This document shows, one piece after another, positions 1 to 7,224 of a DNA stretch of 64,000 nucleotides (position 1 is its first letter; each line of letters starts with the position of its first letter). The stretch covers positions 109,557-173,556 of the forward strand of contig CALIEB010000005.1 in assembly GCA_938022205.1 (NCBI GenBank), given 5' to 3'. The notes below the pieces were generated by a model. It saw only the letters and a program-made list of their open reading frames with translations. It was not told the DNA's origin and searched no databases. Source of the DNA: an uncultured Anaerolineae bacterium. Its GTDB lineage: Bacteria > Chloroflexota > Anaerolineae > Aggregatilineales > Phototrophicaceae. A program made the translations under genes and the position numbers.

Positions 1-2
1 CC

Positions 3-932
3 GCTTTAGCTCCCGGCACGGGGGTACAAGTCATCGGGCAAAACCCGGACGCGACGTGGTATAACGTGCGCCTTGAAGATGGGCGCGAGGGCTGGGTAGC
101 GGCGCGCTTGCTGTTCTTGCAAGCCACGTCGACACCTTTTCCGTCGCCAACGCCTTCGCCAGACCTCACGGCGTTGTTTAGTAGCGTGCCTTTGCCCACC
201 GCCATTTTAGGCGGCGGCACGATAACGCCCACGCCGCCTGTGGGCATCGCTGTGACCGCCACACCATTTACGCTTGTCGCTAGCCCAACGCAAACCGCCA
301 CGCCACAGCCGCTTGTGCCGGTCATTAACCTCGACACCATCAACATGACGGCAACAGCATTGGCGGGCGGCGCAGCCACCGCCACCGCCAGCTTTACGCC
401 CACTAGTTTGCCTACCAGCACCCAATCGCGCACGATTAGCATTACCGCAACCGATGGGGCAATCATCACGACCACCCCCGTGCCAACCGCCCTCTCGTCG
501 TCAGGTGGGCTTTCCGATGAGCAGGTGAACGCCCAACAAGGCGTGAAAGTCTTCGCTTTCTGTGACGACCGCCAGTTTGGCATTGCTGCCCCGACTAACC
601 TGCGCGACGGCACGTTCATCCAAGTCTGGTGGGCATGGTTTGCCAAAGAAGAACAGCAAGTGCGCGACCACATCGACGCGGTAAGCTACGACATCCGCGT
701 GAATGGTCAGCCGCTGCCGTCGAACATCAACGACTATCGCACGTCTATTCGCCGCCAAAACAACGATTTCGTCGCCTATTGGTACGTGCCTTTTGGTCCA
801 CTGAGTGCAGGCAACTATGAAATTACGTTTGTCATGAGCTGGTCACGCACCATCACCGATGGCTACGAGTTCTTTGGACCGAACACGCGCAAGCCATTTG
901 AACAACACACCTGCAGCTTTACAGTGCGCTAG
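3..932 (+). CDS. SH3b-domain envelope protein, 5' end outside the window
   Basis: The reading frame is open from the first bases, so the true start lies upstream. The first ~35 visible residues are the end of a bacterial SH3 (SH3b) repeat, with a WYNVRL core and a GWVAARL ending; these domains usually bind peptidoglycan. A long Thr/Pro/Ala-rich low-complexity linker follows to about codon 170. A compact C-terminal domain of ~130 residues, rich in Tyr and Trp, has no family I recognise. The composition suits an exported or lipid-anchored envelope protein, but the signal peptide is out of view. Its stop codon interlocks with that of the converging HNH gene in the tetramer CTAG at 929-932. Confidence 0.8.
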   Translation, partial: ALAPGTGVQVIGQNPDATWYNVRLEDGREGWVAARLLFLQATSTPFPSPTPSPDLTALFSSVPLPTAILGGGTITPTPPVGIAVTATPFTLVASPTQTATPQPLVPVINLDTINMTATALAGGAATATASFTPTSLPTSTQSRTISITATDGAIITTTPVPTALSSSGGLSDEQVNAQQGVKVFAFCDDRQFGIAAPTNLRDGTFIQVWWAWFAKEEQQVRDHIDAVSYDIRVNGQPLPSNINDYRTSIRRQNNDFVAYWYVPFGPLSAGNYEITFVMSWSRTITDGYEFFGPNTRKPFEQHTCSFTVR

Positions 933-1375
933 GGTGACCACGTGTACCCGTCGCTGGCTGGGGGCGGTGGACTGTCGTCGTCAAACAGGCTCTTTTGGCG
1001 CAAAGGCGCAATGCCATAGTAATCTAGAATACGTTGGATGAGCGGTGTGACGCTGCCGCGCCGTGCGATGAGCATGCTGGCGAACTGTGCGGGACTGCGC
1101 GTGGCTTTGTGGCGATTGCAGCTTGGACAAGCGACAACGAGGTTTTCAGGCGCGTGTTTGCCGCCTGTTGCCAGCGAAATGACATGGTCAAGCTCGAACG
1201 GTTGATTGACCACCGATGCGCCGCACCACGCGCATTGTCCACCACTGGACAAAATCAGGTCTTGCAACTCAGCAGCCGCGAGCTGGCGTGTTACGCCGTG
1301 CTTGCGGGCGCGTTGGTTTAAGGCGCGGGCATAACGAGCTAGTTCGTCTTGGTCCAAAAAGTCATCGTAGCGCAT
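929..1375 (-). CDS. HNH endonuclease family protein
   Basis: A small 148-residue protein with a classic HNH fold signature. It has a Cys48-x2-Cys51 knuckle, the LDH motif (Asp63-His64), an Asn near residue 78 and a second Cys83-x2-Cys86 knuckle followed by His89. The two CxxC pairs should bind a structural zinc, and His64, Asn78 and His89 form the metal-dependent nuclease centre. The last 40 residues are Pro/Asp-rich and probably disordered. It is a stand-alone gene, transcribed away from the amidase gene and converging on the SH3b gene with a 4-bp stop-codon overlap. The family includes repair, phage and housekeeping nucleases, so the cellular role is open. Confidence 0.85.
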   Translation of the reverse strand: MRYDDFLDQDELARYARALNQRARKHGVTRQLAAAELQDLILSSGGQCAWCGASVVNQPFELDHVISLATGGKHAPENLVVACPSCNRHKATRSPAQFASMLIARRGSVTPLIQRILDYYGIAPLRQKSLFDDDSPPPPASDGYTWSP

Positions 1376-1447
1376 GATGTCTCGCTGTGTACATTTCGTG
1401 TTTCTATTCTACAATATTTTAACGCGGTTGCACGACGATAGGTCATT

Positions 1448-2584
1448 ATGACAGACGAAAAGCCTCCCATCACGCCAGAAGAAAGCATGCCGCCTGACAT
1501 TGCTCCCAGCACCATTTTTGTGGAGATGATGCGGCAGGCAGCTTCACGACGTAGCCAAAGCGAACGTCCTACGTCATCACCTGATACGGCAGCAGCGCAG
1601 CAGCCCGTCGCGCCTTCACAACCCCAGCCCTTGCGTCTTAATGCCGCCGACAGCGCGCCGCTGAGCGTGCCGTCTACCCCGCTGCCACACGAGCCGCTTG
1701 CTGCCCCTGCTGTGCCGCCTACTCGTCTTGACGAGGCACAACGCGAAGCCCAGCGCATCCAACGCATACGCAGGCGAGAAGCGCGCAAGCGGCAGCGACG
1801 TGCTGGGTTTATCGGCGGCTTAGTGCGCACGCTGTTTGTGCTGCTGATGACGGCGGGTTTAGCCAGCACCCTGCTCACGTGGTTTACATCGCCCGACTTT
1901 CTCAATCGCCGTGTGATTAGCGGGCTAGTCGTGGCAGAAGCAACGCTTGCCGTCACGGGACAGCCCACGCAGCTGCCCACACCCAACTATTTGCGCAAGA
2001 TAGGCATTGTCAGCGGGCATCGCGGACCCGAGAACGACCCCGGCGCGGTATGTCCCGACGGGCTGACAGAAGCCAGCATCAACTTCGACGTGGCAACCCG
2101 CGTGGTGGTCGCCCTACGCGCGCAAGGCTACAGCGTTGACTTGCTGGACGAGTTTGACGCGCGCCTTAACAACTACCAAGCGGTGTCACTGGTCTCAATC
2201 CACGCCAACACGTGCCAAGACTTTGGTGAGCGCGTCTCAGGGTTCTTGGTCGCCAAAGCCGCCGCTCGCCCAGAAGGCGGTCCCGACACGCTGCTGGCGG
2301 AGTGCATCGCGCAGCATTACGGGCGTGCCACCCAGCTCGAACGCCGTTTTACGCTGACGTTAGACATGACCAATTACCACACCTTCCGCGAAATTCATCC
2401 GCTCACCCCCGCTGCCATCATCGAGTTAGGCTTCATGAAGGACGACCGCGAGCTGCTGACCACCCAACAAGATGTGTTAGCGCAAGGCATTGTTGAGGGC
2501 ATCCTCTGCTTTTTGAACCCTGTGCCAAACAACCCGAACGCGACGTTTGTGACCCCAGAAGCCGCGCCGCCGACTTCACCCTAA
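1448..2584 (+). CDS. Membrane-anchored N-acetylmuramoyl-L-alanine amidase (Amidase_3)
   Basis: Zinc amidase that cleaves the bond between MurNAc and L-Ala in peptidoglycan. Residues 1-120 are a Pro/Ala-rich, then strongly basic cytoplasmic region. Residues ~121-145 form one membrane segment, and the Amidase_3 domain starts near 184. The zinc and catalytic residues are visible as SGHRG (His191), LTE (Glu208), SIHAN (His252) and the IELGFM segment (Glu ~337), followed by a short Pro-rich tail. The usual signal peptide is replaced by an internal signal anchor, which should hold the enzyme on the outer face of the membrane. A possible -10 (TACAAT, 1410-1415) precedes it. The glutaredoxin-like gene follows after 5 bp. 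Confidence 0.85.
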   Translation: MTDEKPPITPEESMPPDIAPSTIFVEMMRQAASRRSQSERPTSSPDTAAAQQPVAPSQPQPLRLNAADSAPLSVPSTPLPHEPLAAPAVPPTRLDEAQREAQRIQRIRRREARKRQRRAGFIGGLVRTLFVLLMTAGLASTLLTWFTSPDFLNRRVISGLVVAEATLAVTGQPTQLPTPNYLRKIGIVSGHRGPENDPGAVCPDGLTEASINFDVATRVVVALRAQGYSVDLLDEFDARLNNYQAVSLVSIHANTCQDFGERVSGFLVAKAAARPEGGPDTLLAECIAQHYGRATQLERRFTLTLDMTNYHTFREIHPLTPAAIIELGFMKDDRELLTTQQDVLAQGIVEGILCFLNPVPNNPNATFVTPEAAPPTSP

Positions 2585-2589
2585 GCCTA

Positions 2590-3009
2590 ATGCCTATGCT
2601 TAAGAAACTGCTGCGTCTCTTCAGAAACCCCACCTATCATCCTGTGGAAGTGCCTATGTATGACCTGATTATGTACACACGCACAGCTGGCTGCCCGTTC
2701 GTCACGCTAGCCAAGCGCGTGCTGCACGACTACAACGTGCCATACCGCGAAATTTTTATTGACGAAGACCCGCAAGCCTATGCGCGCGTGCTAGCCTGGA
2801 CAGGCTTCGCGTCGGTGCCAACGCTGGTTGCTGCCCCGCGTGGCGACGTGCTGCCCTACGCGCCCGTTGCACCGTTGCCAGCAGGCGCAAGCCCACGCGG
2901 CGTGCATCGCGGCGCAATGATTACCGAGCCGAACGTGCAAGAGCTTTGCGCGTGGCTGCTAGAACATGGTTTTATCAGCGAAGGAGACTTGCATGAAACG
3001 TTTAACTGA
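2590..3009 (+). CDS. Glutaredoxin-like protein with single-Cys CPFV motif
   Basis: Thioredoxin-fold protein of the glutaredoxin type. The segment LIMYTRTAGCPFVTLAKR holds the active-site Cys with no second Cys (CPFV), then the SVPTLV cis-proline motif. The C-terminal half has a Pro-rich insertion in place of the usual GG motif and ends in a helix (LCAWLLEHG). A single-Cys site suggests monothiol glutathione-dependent chemistry or a non-redox role. The start may instead be the Met at 2656, where homology begins (MYDLIMYT); the 22-residue basic extension from 2590 is not clearly needed. It lies 5 bp after the amidase gene and overlaps the next gene by 17 bp, so the three probably form an operon. 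Confidence 0.7.
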   Translation: MPMLKKLLRLFRNPTYHPVEVPMYDLIMYTRTAGCPFVTLAKRVLHDYNVPYREIFIDEDPQAYARVLAWTGFASVPTLVAAPRGDVLPYAPVAPLPAGASPRGVHRGAMITEPNVQELCAWLLEHGFISEGDLHETFN

Positions 3010-3706
3010 ACGGGTGTACGGCATTCTCACCGCCGCCAGCTTCATCAATGCCTACGTTGTCCTGCAAGCCGACGCAGGGATTACACTGGTGGACACCGGC
3101 ATGAACGCGGCGTTTGCACAGACCATCACACACAGCCTTGCGCAAATCGGTAAAACGCTGGCAGACGTGCGCCACATCTTCATCACGCACTGCCATTACG
3201 ACCATATCGGCGGGCTGGCGGCTGTGCAAGCGCAAACGAACGCGGTTACCTACGCACACGCGGCGGACGCGCCCGTGATACGCGGCGAGATGCCTGCCCC
3301 TATGCCCCCTCTCGAAAGCCTCACCGGCATCAATCGTTTCATTCGCACGCGCTACCAGCCTGTGAAGACCGCGCCCGCCCGCGTTGATGTGCTTGTCGAA
3401 GACGGGCAAGCCTTGCCGGAGATTGCGGCGGACGCGCGCGTGATGTTTCTGGGCGGTCACAGCTTGGGACAGTGTGGGCTTTGGCTTGCCGACGAACAAA
3501 CGCTCATCGGCGGCGACGTGCTAATCAACACGCCCTTCGGGCTGCGCATGCCTATCCGCGTCTTCTCGCCCGATTGGCAAATGGCGCAGGCTTCGGCGCG
3601 GCGTGTGAACGAGCTGGGCATCAAGACGCTGTGCTTAGGACACGGCGCGCCTCTCGTTGGCAACGCTGGGGAAGCTGTGGCGCGTTTTATCCGCCGACTC
3701 GGTTGA
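2993..3706 (+). CDS. MBL-fold metallo-hydrolase
   Basis: Metallo-beta-lactamase superfamily hydrolase of 237 residues. The hallmark THCHYDHIGG metal motif is present, with LVDTG before it and GGHSLGQ and LGHGAP after it; these supply the remaining His/Asp ligands of a dinuclear metal site. The start at 2993 is set by AAGGAG at 2981-2986, six bases upstream, rather than by the in-frame codon at 2966. The first 17 bp overlap the glutaredoxin-like gene, which points to translational coupling. The substrate cannot be read from sequence; the family includes glyoxalase II, lactonases and generic thioesterases. No terminator is visible downstream. Confidence 0.8.
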   Translation: MKRLTERVYGILTAASFINAYVVLQADAGITLVDTGMNAAFAQTITHSLAQIGKTLADVRHIFITHCHYDHIGGLAAVQAQTNAVTYAHAADAPVIRGEMPAPMPPLESLTGINRFIRTRYQPVKTAPARVDVLVEDGQALPEIAADARVMFLGGHSLGQCGLWLADEQTLIGGDVLINTPFGLRMPIRVFSPDWQMAQASARRVNELGIKTLCLGHGAPLVGNAGEAVARFIRRLG

Positions 3707-3747
3707 AACACGACATCAGCTGCAGAGCAGAAACGCTGAAAGTAGGC

Positions 3748-3753
3748 TATAAT
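3748..3753 (+). promoter_or_regulatory. -10 element upstream of the tandem SLATT gene
   Basis: TATAAT about 40 bp before the start codon, followed by a purine-rich ribosome site (AGAGGG near 3781). No good -35 was found at normal spacing. Confidence 0.45.
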
Positions 3754-3793
3754 CGCCTTAGGGCATTAGAAGCTATAGAAAGAGGGTAGGCTT

Positions 3794-5260
3794 ATGGCAC
3801 AGGCAGCAGTCAGCGTGGAGAACCCTTATTTGGCGACCGCCACGCAGTCTAGCAGCAAACGCGCTCGCACTGAAAATGACATCTCCCAAAAAGACGACCC
3901 CGCTTTGCTGGCGGCGTGGCGGCGTTTTCTCGATTATGACCGCGTGTCATCCGAACAGAAACGCAGCAACCAACGCATCCGCGAGTGGATTATTCTTTTA
4001 GGGCTTGTCACCAGCGTTGCAGCGGTGTTTAGCACGCTCATTCAAGATGTGCCTGTGCTGCGCGACGTGGTGCGCATGATACTGGTCATCTTGCCCATCG
4101 TCAGCGTGGGTTTGATGAACTACTCTTCGCAGTTTGCTAGCAGCACCGCGTGGATTGAGTACCGCGTCGGCGCGGAGACCATCCGCCAGCACATCTACTT
4201 ATATCGCATGCGGGCGGGCGACTATTACGGCTTGAGCGACCGCGAACGCCAGCACAAGCTGCTCGACGTGATTAACGCAGCGGATGAGCGCATTGACAAA
4301 GCAGGGGCAACGCTGCCTTACATGCAGCCTTTAGATGAGAGCAACGTCCCCGAAGAGCAAAAGCTCAAGTATCGCATTAAGCTCAAGACGGACACGCCAT
4401 ATGACCCTAGCAAGCCCGACCAAACGGCGGATGTCGACTACGACAGCGGGCTGTCACCTTTGCCAATTGAACGCTACATTGATTTGCGCGTGCGCAAGCA
4501 AGTCGATTGGTACAGCGGCCGCATTGACCGCGACTACCGTGAGCTGCGCAAATACCGCCGCAACGCGCTCATCATCGCAGGCTTGGGGTCGGTGCTAGCA
4601 GCACTTGGGCAAAACCTTGAGGCACTTGTGGCGATTACCACCGCTGTCGGCGTAGCCTACAGCATGACCGCTGAGTCGCGCATGTACGGCGCAACCTATG
4701 CCTTGTTCCACTGGACAGCCAGCAAGCTGCGCATCCTCATCAACCAATGGGACATTCTTTCGGAAAAAGAACGCCGCAACGCGGAAATTGGCGCGCGCTT
4801 TGTGGGGTCGCTGGAGAACGTGTTCATGCAAGAGCGTGAAATTTGGCGCGAATCTGCCATTGAATCGCAAATGCGCAACGATAACTCCATCGCTGGCTCG
4901 CTCAAGTCAAGTGGCAGAGCGATGCTAGAACGCCTGAGCAAGCCTATCGACATGAACGAAATCAATGCTAGTGACGACGGCAAGGCGTTGGAGCGCATCA
5001 CCACCGCCGAAATGCAAGCTATCATCACAGGCAAACCGCTGCCTGCCGAAAGCAAGCCGCACGCCAGCACGCCGACCAACGGCTTTAGGCAAGCAAGCAG
5101 CGCGAATTTGTTAGACGTTCTCGAAGAGAGCGCGCCGCCGCCGATGAACATCCCAAGCGAAGTTATCCCACTCGCAGAGCTTGGTGACCTGAGTTATCCT
5201 GACGTGCCGCAAGCCGCCGAGCCAATATTGGCAGACGATGACGAGCCAGCGAAGGGCTAG
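3794..5260 (+). CDS. Tandem SLATT/DUF4231-type two-helix membrane protein
   Basis: A 488-residue protein with two copies of one plan: cytoplasmic helix, two closely spaced membrane helices, then a conserved aromatic helix. In copy 1 the membrane helices are ~65-83 and ~93-111, and the helix is AWIEYRVGAETIRQHIYLY (119-137). In copy 2 they are ~257-273 and ~276-293, and the helix is MYGATYALFHWTASKLRIL (297-315). This is the layout of DUF4231/SLATT, the 2TM effector fold defined next to SMODS nucleotide cyclases and SLOG sensors. No such partner gene is adjacent. The N-terminus (1-35) and the last ~120 residues are polar and probably disordered. It has its own promoter and a strong terminator. 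Membrane pore or signalling roles are inference. Confidence 0.7.
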   Translation: MAQAAVSVENPYLATATQSSSKRARTENDISQKDDPALLAAWRRFLDYDRVSSEQKRSNQRIREWIILLGLVTSVAAVFSTLIQDVPVLRDVVRMILVILPIVSVGLMNYSSQFASSTAWIEYRVGAETIRQHIYLYRMRAGDYYGLSDRERQHKLLDVINAADERIDKAGATLPYMQPLDESNVPEEQKLKYRIKLKTDTPYDPSKPDQTADVDYDSGLSPLPIERYIDLRVRKQVDWYSGRIDRDYRELRKYRRNALIIAGLGSVLAALGQNLEALVAITTAVGVAYSMTAESRMYGATYALFHWTASKLRILINQWDILSEKERRNAEIGARFVGSLENVFMQEREIWRESAIESQMRNDNSIAGSLKSSGRAMLERLSKPIDMNEINASDDGKALERITTAEMQAIITGKPLPAESKPHASTPTNGFRQASSANLLDVLEESAPPPMNIPSEVIPLAELGDLSYPDVPQAAEPILADDDEPAKG

Positions 5261-5272
5261 CGCAAGACAGAC

Positions 5273-5306
5273 GAGCGCACCTGCTGCATAGGGGTGCGCT
5301 CTTTTT
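5273..5306 (+). terminator. Intrinsic terminator of the SLATT gene
   Basis: Perfect 9-bp stem, GAGCGCACC (5273-5281) pairing with GGTGCGCTC (5293-5301), followed directly by TTTTT. It starts 12 bp after the stop codon, and its T-tract runs into the end of the converging minus-strand gene. Confidence 0.9.
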
Positions 5307-5823
5307 ATGGTGTTTCGAACATCATCCCTGTAATAGCTGACAAGCGCGCAAGTGCCTTTTGCAGCAGCGGCATAATCAGCATCGGGCGCACCAGCTTTAT
5401 CATCTCGCGCAGGAAATCGAGCAACATCGCCGTCGCACGGTAGTCAGGTGTGCGGTCGTACAGCCAAAAGACCAACACCATGAAGTGCAGCGACTGCAGT
5501 AAGTTCGCCAACGCTTGCGTTTCGTCTTCGCGCAACGTGGCATCGCTCGCGCCGCGCACAAGCTGCTTAAACACCTCCGGCAAGCGCGTATGCGCACGAA
5601 AAGGGTTAGGTGCGCTCGCGTCGCTCAGCGCAGCGGCGAACAGGCTCGCTAACGCGGTGCGATGTGGCGCGACTTGGCGCAGCTTGGCTAGCATCAGCGC
5701 ATGAAAGCGGGTGGCGATGGGTGCGGCTTCATCTTCTGACAGCAAGGCGAGCGTGTCGTTCGCCAAGCTGACGTAAAGGTCAAGCGCGCAGTCAAGTTGA
5801 AGGGTTAACGTTAAGTCGTTCAT
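5305..5823 (-). CDS. TetR-like ligand-binding domain without DNA-binding HTH (putative)
   Basis: A 172-residue, almost all-helical soluble protein. The segments LYVSLANDTLALL, KLRQVAPHRTALASLFAAAL and FWLYDRTPDYRATAMLLDFL resemble the C-terminal ligand-binding half of TetR-family regulators. In such proteins a ~45-residue HTH domain precedes a Y-x-RLA-type helix; here the protein begins at that helix, so no HTH is present. The family call is from memory of conserved patterns and is tentative. The promoter in front is unusually symmetrical (5828-5883), as expected of a tightly regulated gene. It could be a ligand-sensing partner, an anti-repressor, or a relic that lost its HTH. No HTH fragment was found upstream. 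Confidence 0.5.
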   Translation of the reverse strand: MNDLTLTLQLDCALDLYVSLANDTLALLSEDEAAPIATRFHALMLAKLRQVAPHRTALASLFAAALSDASAPNPFRAHTRLPEVFKQLVRGASDATLREDETQALANLLQSLHFMVLVFWLYDRTPDYRATAMLLDFLREMIKLVRPMLIMPLLQKALARLSAITGMMFETP

Positions 5824-5827
5824 ATTT

Positions 5828-5883
5828 CACTCTTATTTAACGTTTAGTATATCTTGAACAAGACTATCCGTCAAATAAGAGTG
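5828..5883 (-). promoter_or_regulatory. Dyad promoter/operator of the TetR-like gene
   Basis: Minus-strand sigma70 promoter with TTGACG (5869-5874), a 17-bp spacer and TATACT (5846-5851). It sits inside a large inverted repeat: CACTCTTATTTAACG (5828-5842) and CGTCAAATAAGAGTG (5869-5883) are complementary at 14 of 15 positions. One arm contains the -35; the other covers the predicted start site and the leader up to 5 bp from the start codon. The spacer holds a second palindrome, TCTTGAACAAGA (5852-5863). Confidence 0.75.
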
Positions 5884-5892
5884 TGCTGAACG

Positions 5893-6744
5893 CTAGCTTG
5901 CCTTGAGGATATTCAAGCGGCGCGCTTCGACCACAAAGAAGAACCAAAACGCCGTGTAAAGCGCGAAGGCGGCACGCGGATAACGGCATGCCAGCAGCGC
6001 GAACAGCGGCGTAAGGCTGTAGGGCGCGAAATACGGCGCAAAGAACGGCGTGCCAGCCGCCGCTAGCACCTCATCGTCCTCCCGATAACCGCGATAGAGC
6101 AGGTAAATTCCAATTGGCACGCCCAGCGGAAAAGGCGAAAAGTTCCAAAAAGTGTTGACTAGCCCAGCGGACAAGCGCAGCGATACCGCCAGCCAATTGC
6201 CCCACACCACAAACGACAGCAGCACAATCGCCAAAGATGGCAGCAGCCACCGCCAGCCGAAGCCGCCGCGTTTCCACCACAGCAGCGCGACCCCGCCAAC
6301 GATTTGGGGCTTTGCCAACAGCAGCGGCAGCCCCCAAGCCGGCGGTAGCACCAACGCAAGCGTAGGAATCCAATCCACGTTGTTGGTGCGAATGAGGTCG
6401 ATGAAGAAGAACGACGTAAACACCATTGCGTAAGCCTGCCAGCCACCACGATAACGGCGCAGCAGCAAGATGAGTGCCGTCAGGTGCAGTAGGAAGTTAA
6501 GCGCGTTGCCCGCTTCAAGCGGCAGCAGCCCATGCGGCAGCAAAAACAGCACCCAAGGGAAGCCGACAAACTTTTGCTGGGGGATGTCGTAGGGCGTGAG
6601 AAAGTTTTGCATGGCGGGATAGAATGCTGTTTCCCAATCGACACCCACTGGATAGAACGCCAACAGGGCGACAAACAACGCGCCCCATGCTGTTGCTATC
6701 AACGCGCCCACGCCCAAACGACCGCGCCAATCCAATCGCCGCAT
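5893..6744 (-). CDS. Polytopic membrane protein, GT87-like (putative mannosyltransferase fold)
   Basis: A 283-residue integral membrane protein with about eight hydrophobic segments. The early loop after TM1 has FYPVGVDWETAFYPAM, and a mid-protein LLLAKPQIVGG segment recalls the LKPQ pattern of GT87/DUF2029 polyprenyl-phosphate-dependent glycosyltransferases. It is shorter than typical GT87 enzymes (~400 residues), so the assignment is provisional. A good ribosome site (AAGGAG, minus strand, at 6750-6755) supports the start. The gene is divergent from the SCP2 gene and reads toward the TetR-like gene, ending 10 bp before the dyad promoter. Confidence 0.5.
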   Translation of the reverse strand: MRRLDWRGRLGVGALIATAWGALFVALLAFYPVGVDWETAFYPAMQNFLTPYDIPQQKFVGFPWVLFLLPHGLLPLEAGNALNFLLHLTALILLLRRYRGGWQAYAMVFTSFFFIDLIRTNNVDWIPTLALVLPPAWGLPLLLAKPQIVGGVALLWWKRGGFGWRWLLPSLAIVLLSFVVWGNWLAVSLRLSAGLVNTFWNFSPFPLGVPIGIYLLYRGYREDDEVLAAAGTPFFAPYFAPYSLTPLFALLACRYPRAAFALYTAFWFFFVVEARRLNILKAS

Positions 6745-6766
6745 TGTCAGCTCCTTGCTGCTGTGT

Positions 6767-6804
6767 TATTGTCTTATGTAGGATACAATAGCTATATAAA
6801 GCTA
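6767..6804. promoter_or_regulatory. Divergent promoter region with two small dyads
   Basis: Between the GT87-like and SCP2 genes. TACAAT (6784-6789) is a plausible plus-strand -10. It overlaps the dyad TATTGT-N12-ACAATA (6767-6790) and is followed by TAGCT-N6-AGCTA (6789-6804). The symmetry fits an operator serving one or both genes, but no regulator can be named. Confidence 0.35.
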
Positions 6805-6825
6805 CCAAGACAAGGAGTGACTCTC

Positions 6826-7224
6826 ATGCACGTGTTTTCAACAGAGTGGGCGCAAGCCTATAAAGAAGCCATCAACGCCAATCCCAAGTATGAAGCCTCT
6901 TCGAAAAATTGGGAGGAAGGCTCAGTTGCGCTCATCCTTACTGACGGTGAGCGCAGCGAGGGCGTGCTGCTTGAGCTGCTGCGTGGCAAGTGCCTAAGTG
7001 CCACAAGAATGGATGGTGCAGCGGCGCGAGAAGCTGCGGCGTTCGCCATCGAGGGAGACCAAGCAACTTGGCAAGAAGTCTTGGGCGGCAAGCTCGCGCC
7101 GCTAATGGGCATCATGCGCGGGCGACTGAAGCTCAGCAAGGGCAACATCGCCAAGCTGCTGCCTTACACGCAAGGTGCTGCGGAGCTGGTTGCCAGCGCG
7201 CAAACGCTCGACACAGAGTTTTAG
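6826..7224 (+). CDS. SCP2 sterol-binding-domain protein
   Basis: A 132-residue single-domain protein of the SCP2 family. The pattern W-x-x-GSVALILTDGERSEGVLLELLRG, the DQATWQEVLGGKLAPLMGIMRGRLK stretch and the KLLPYTQGAAELV helix follow the SCP2 plan, an alpha/beta fold with a hydrophobic tunnel that binds lipids or acyl-CoA. The start at 6826 is fixed by AAGGAG about 10 bp upstream; in-frame codons further upstream run through the divergent gene and its promoter. Its stop codon directly abuts that of copA (TAG|CTA at 7222-7227), leaving no room for a terminator. Stand-alone SCP2 proteins in bacteria have no settled role. Confidence 0.8.
   Translation: MHVFSTEWAQAYKEAINANPKYEASSKNWEEGSVALILTDGERSEGVLLELLRGKCLSATRMDGAAAREAAAFAIEGDQATWQEVLGGKLAPLMGIMRGRLKLSKGNIAKLLPYTQGAAELVASAQTLDTEF

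Noticed and set aside
3794..5260. CBASS-like or other nucleotide-signalling defence system around the SLATT gene
   Set aside because: No cyclase, SLOG, CARF or other effector is adjacent on either side; neighbours are MBL hydrolase and TetR-like genes. Only the lone protein is reported.
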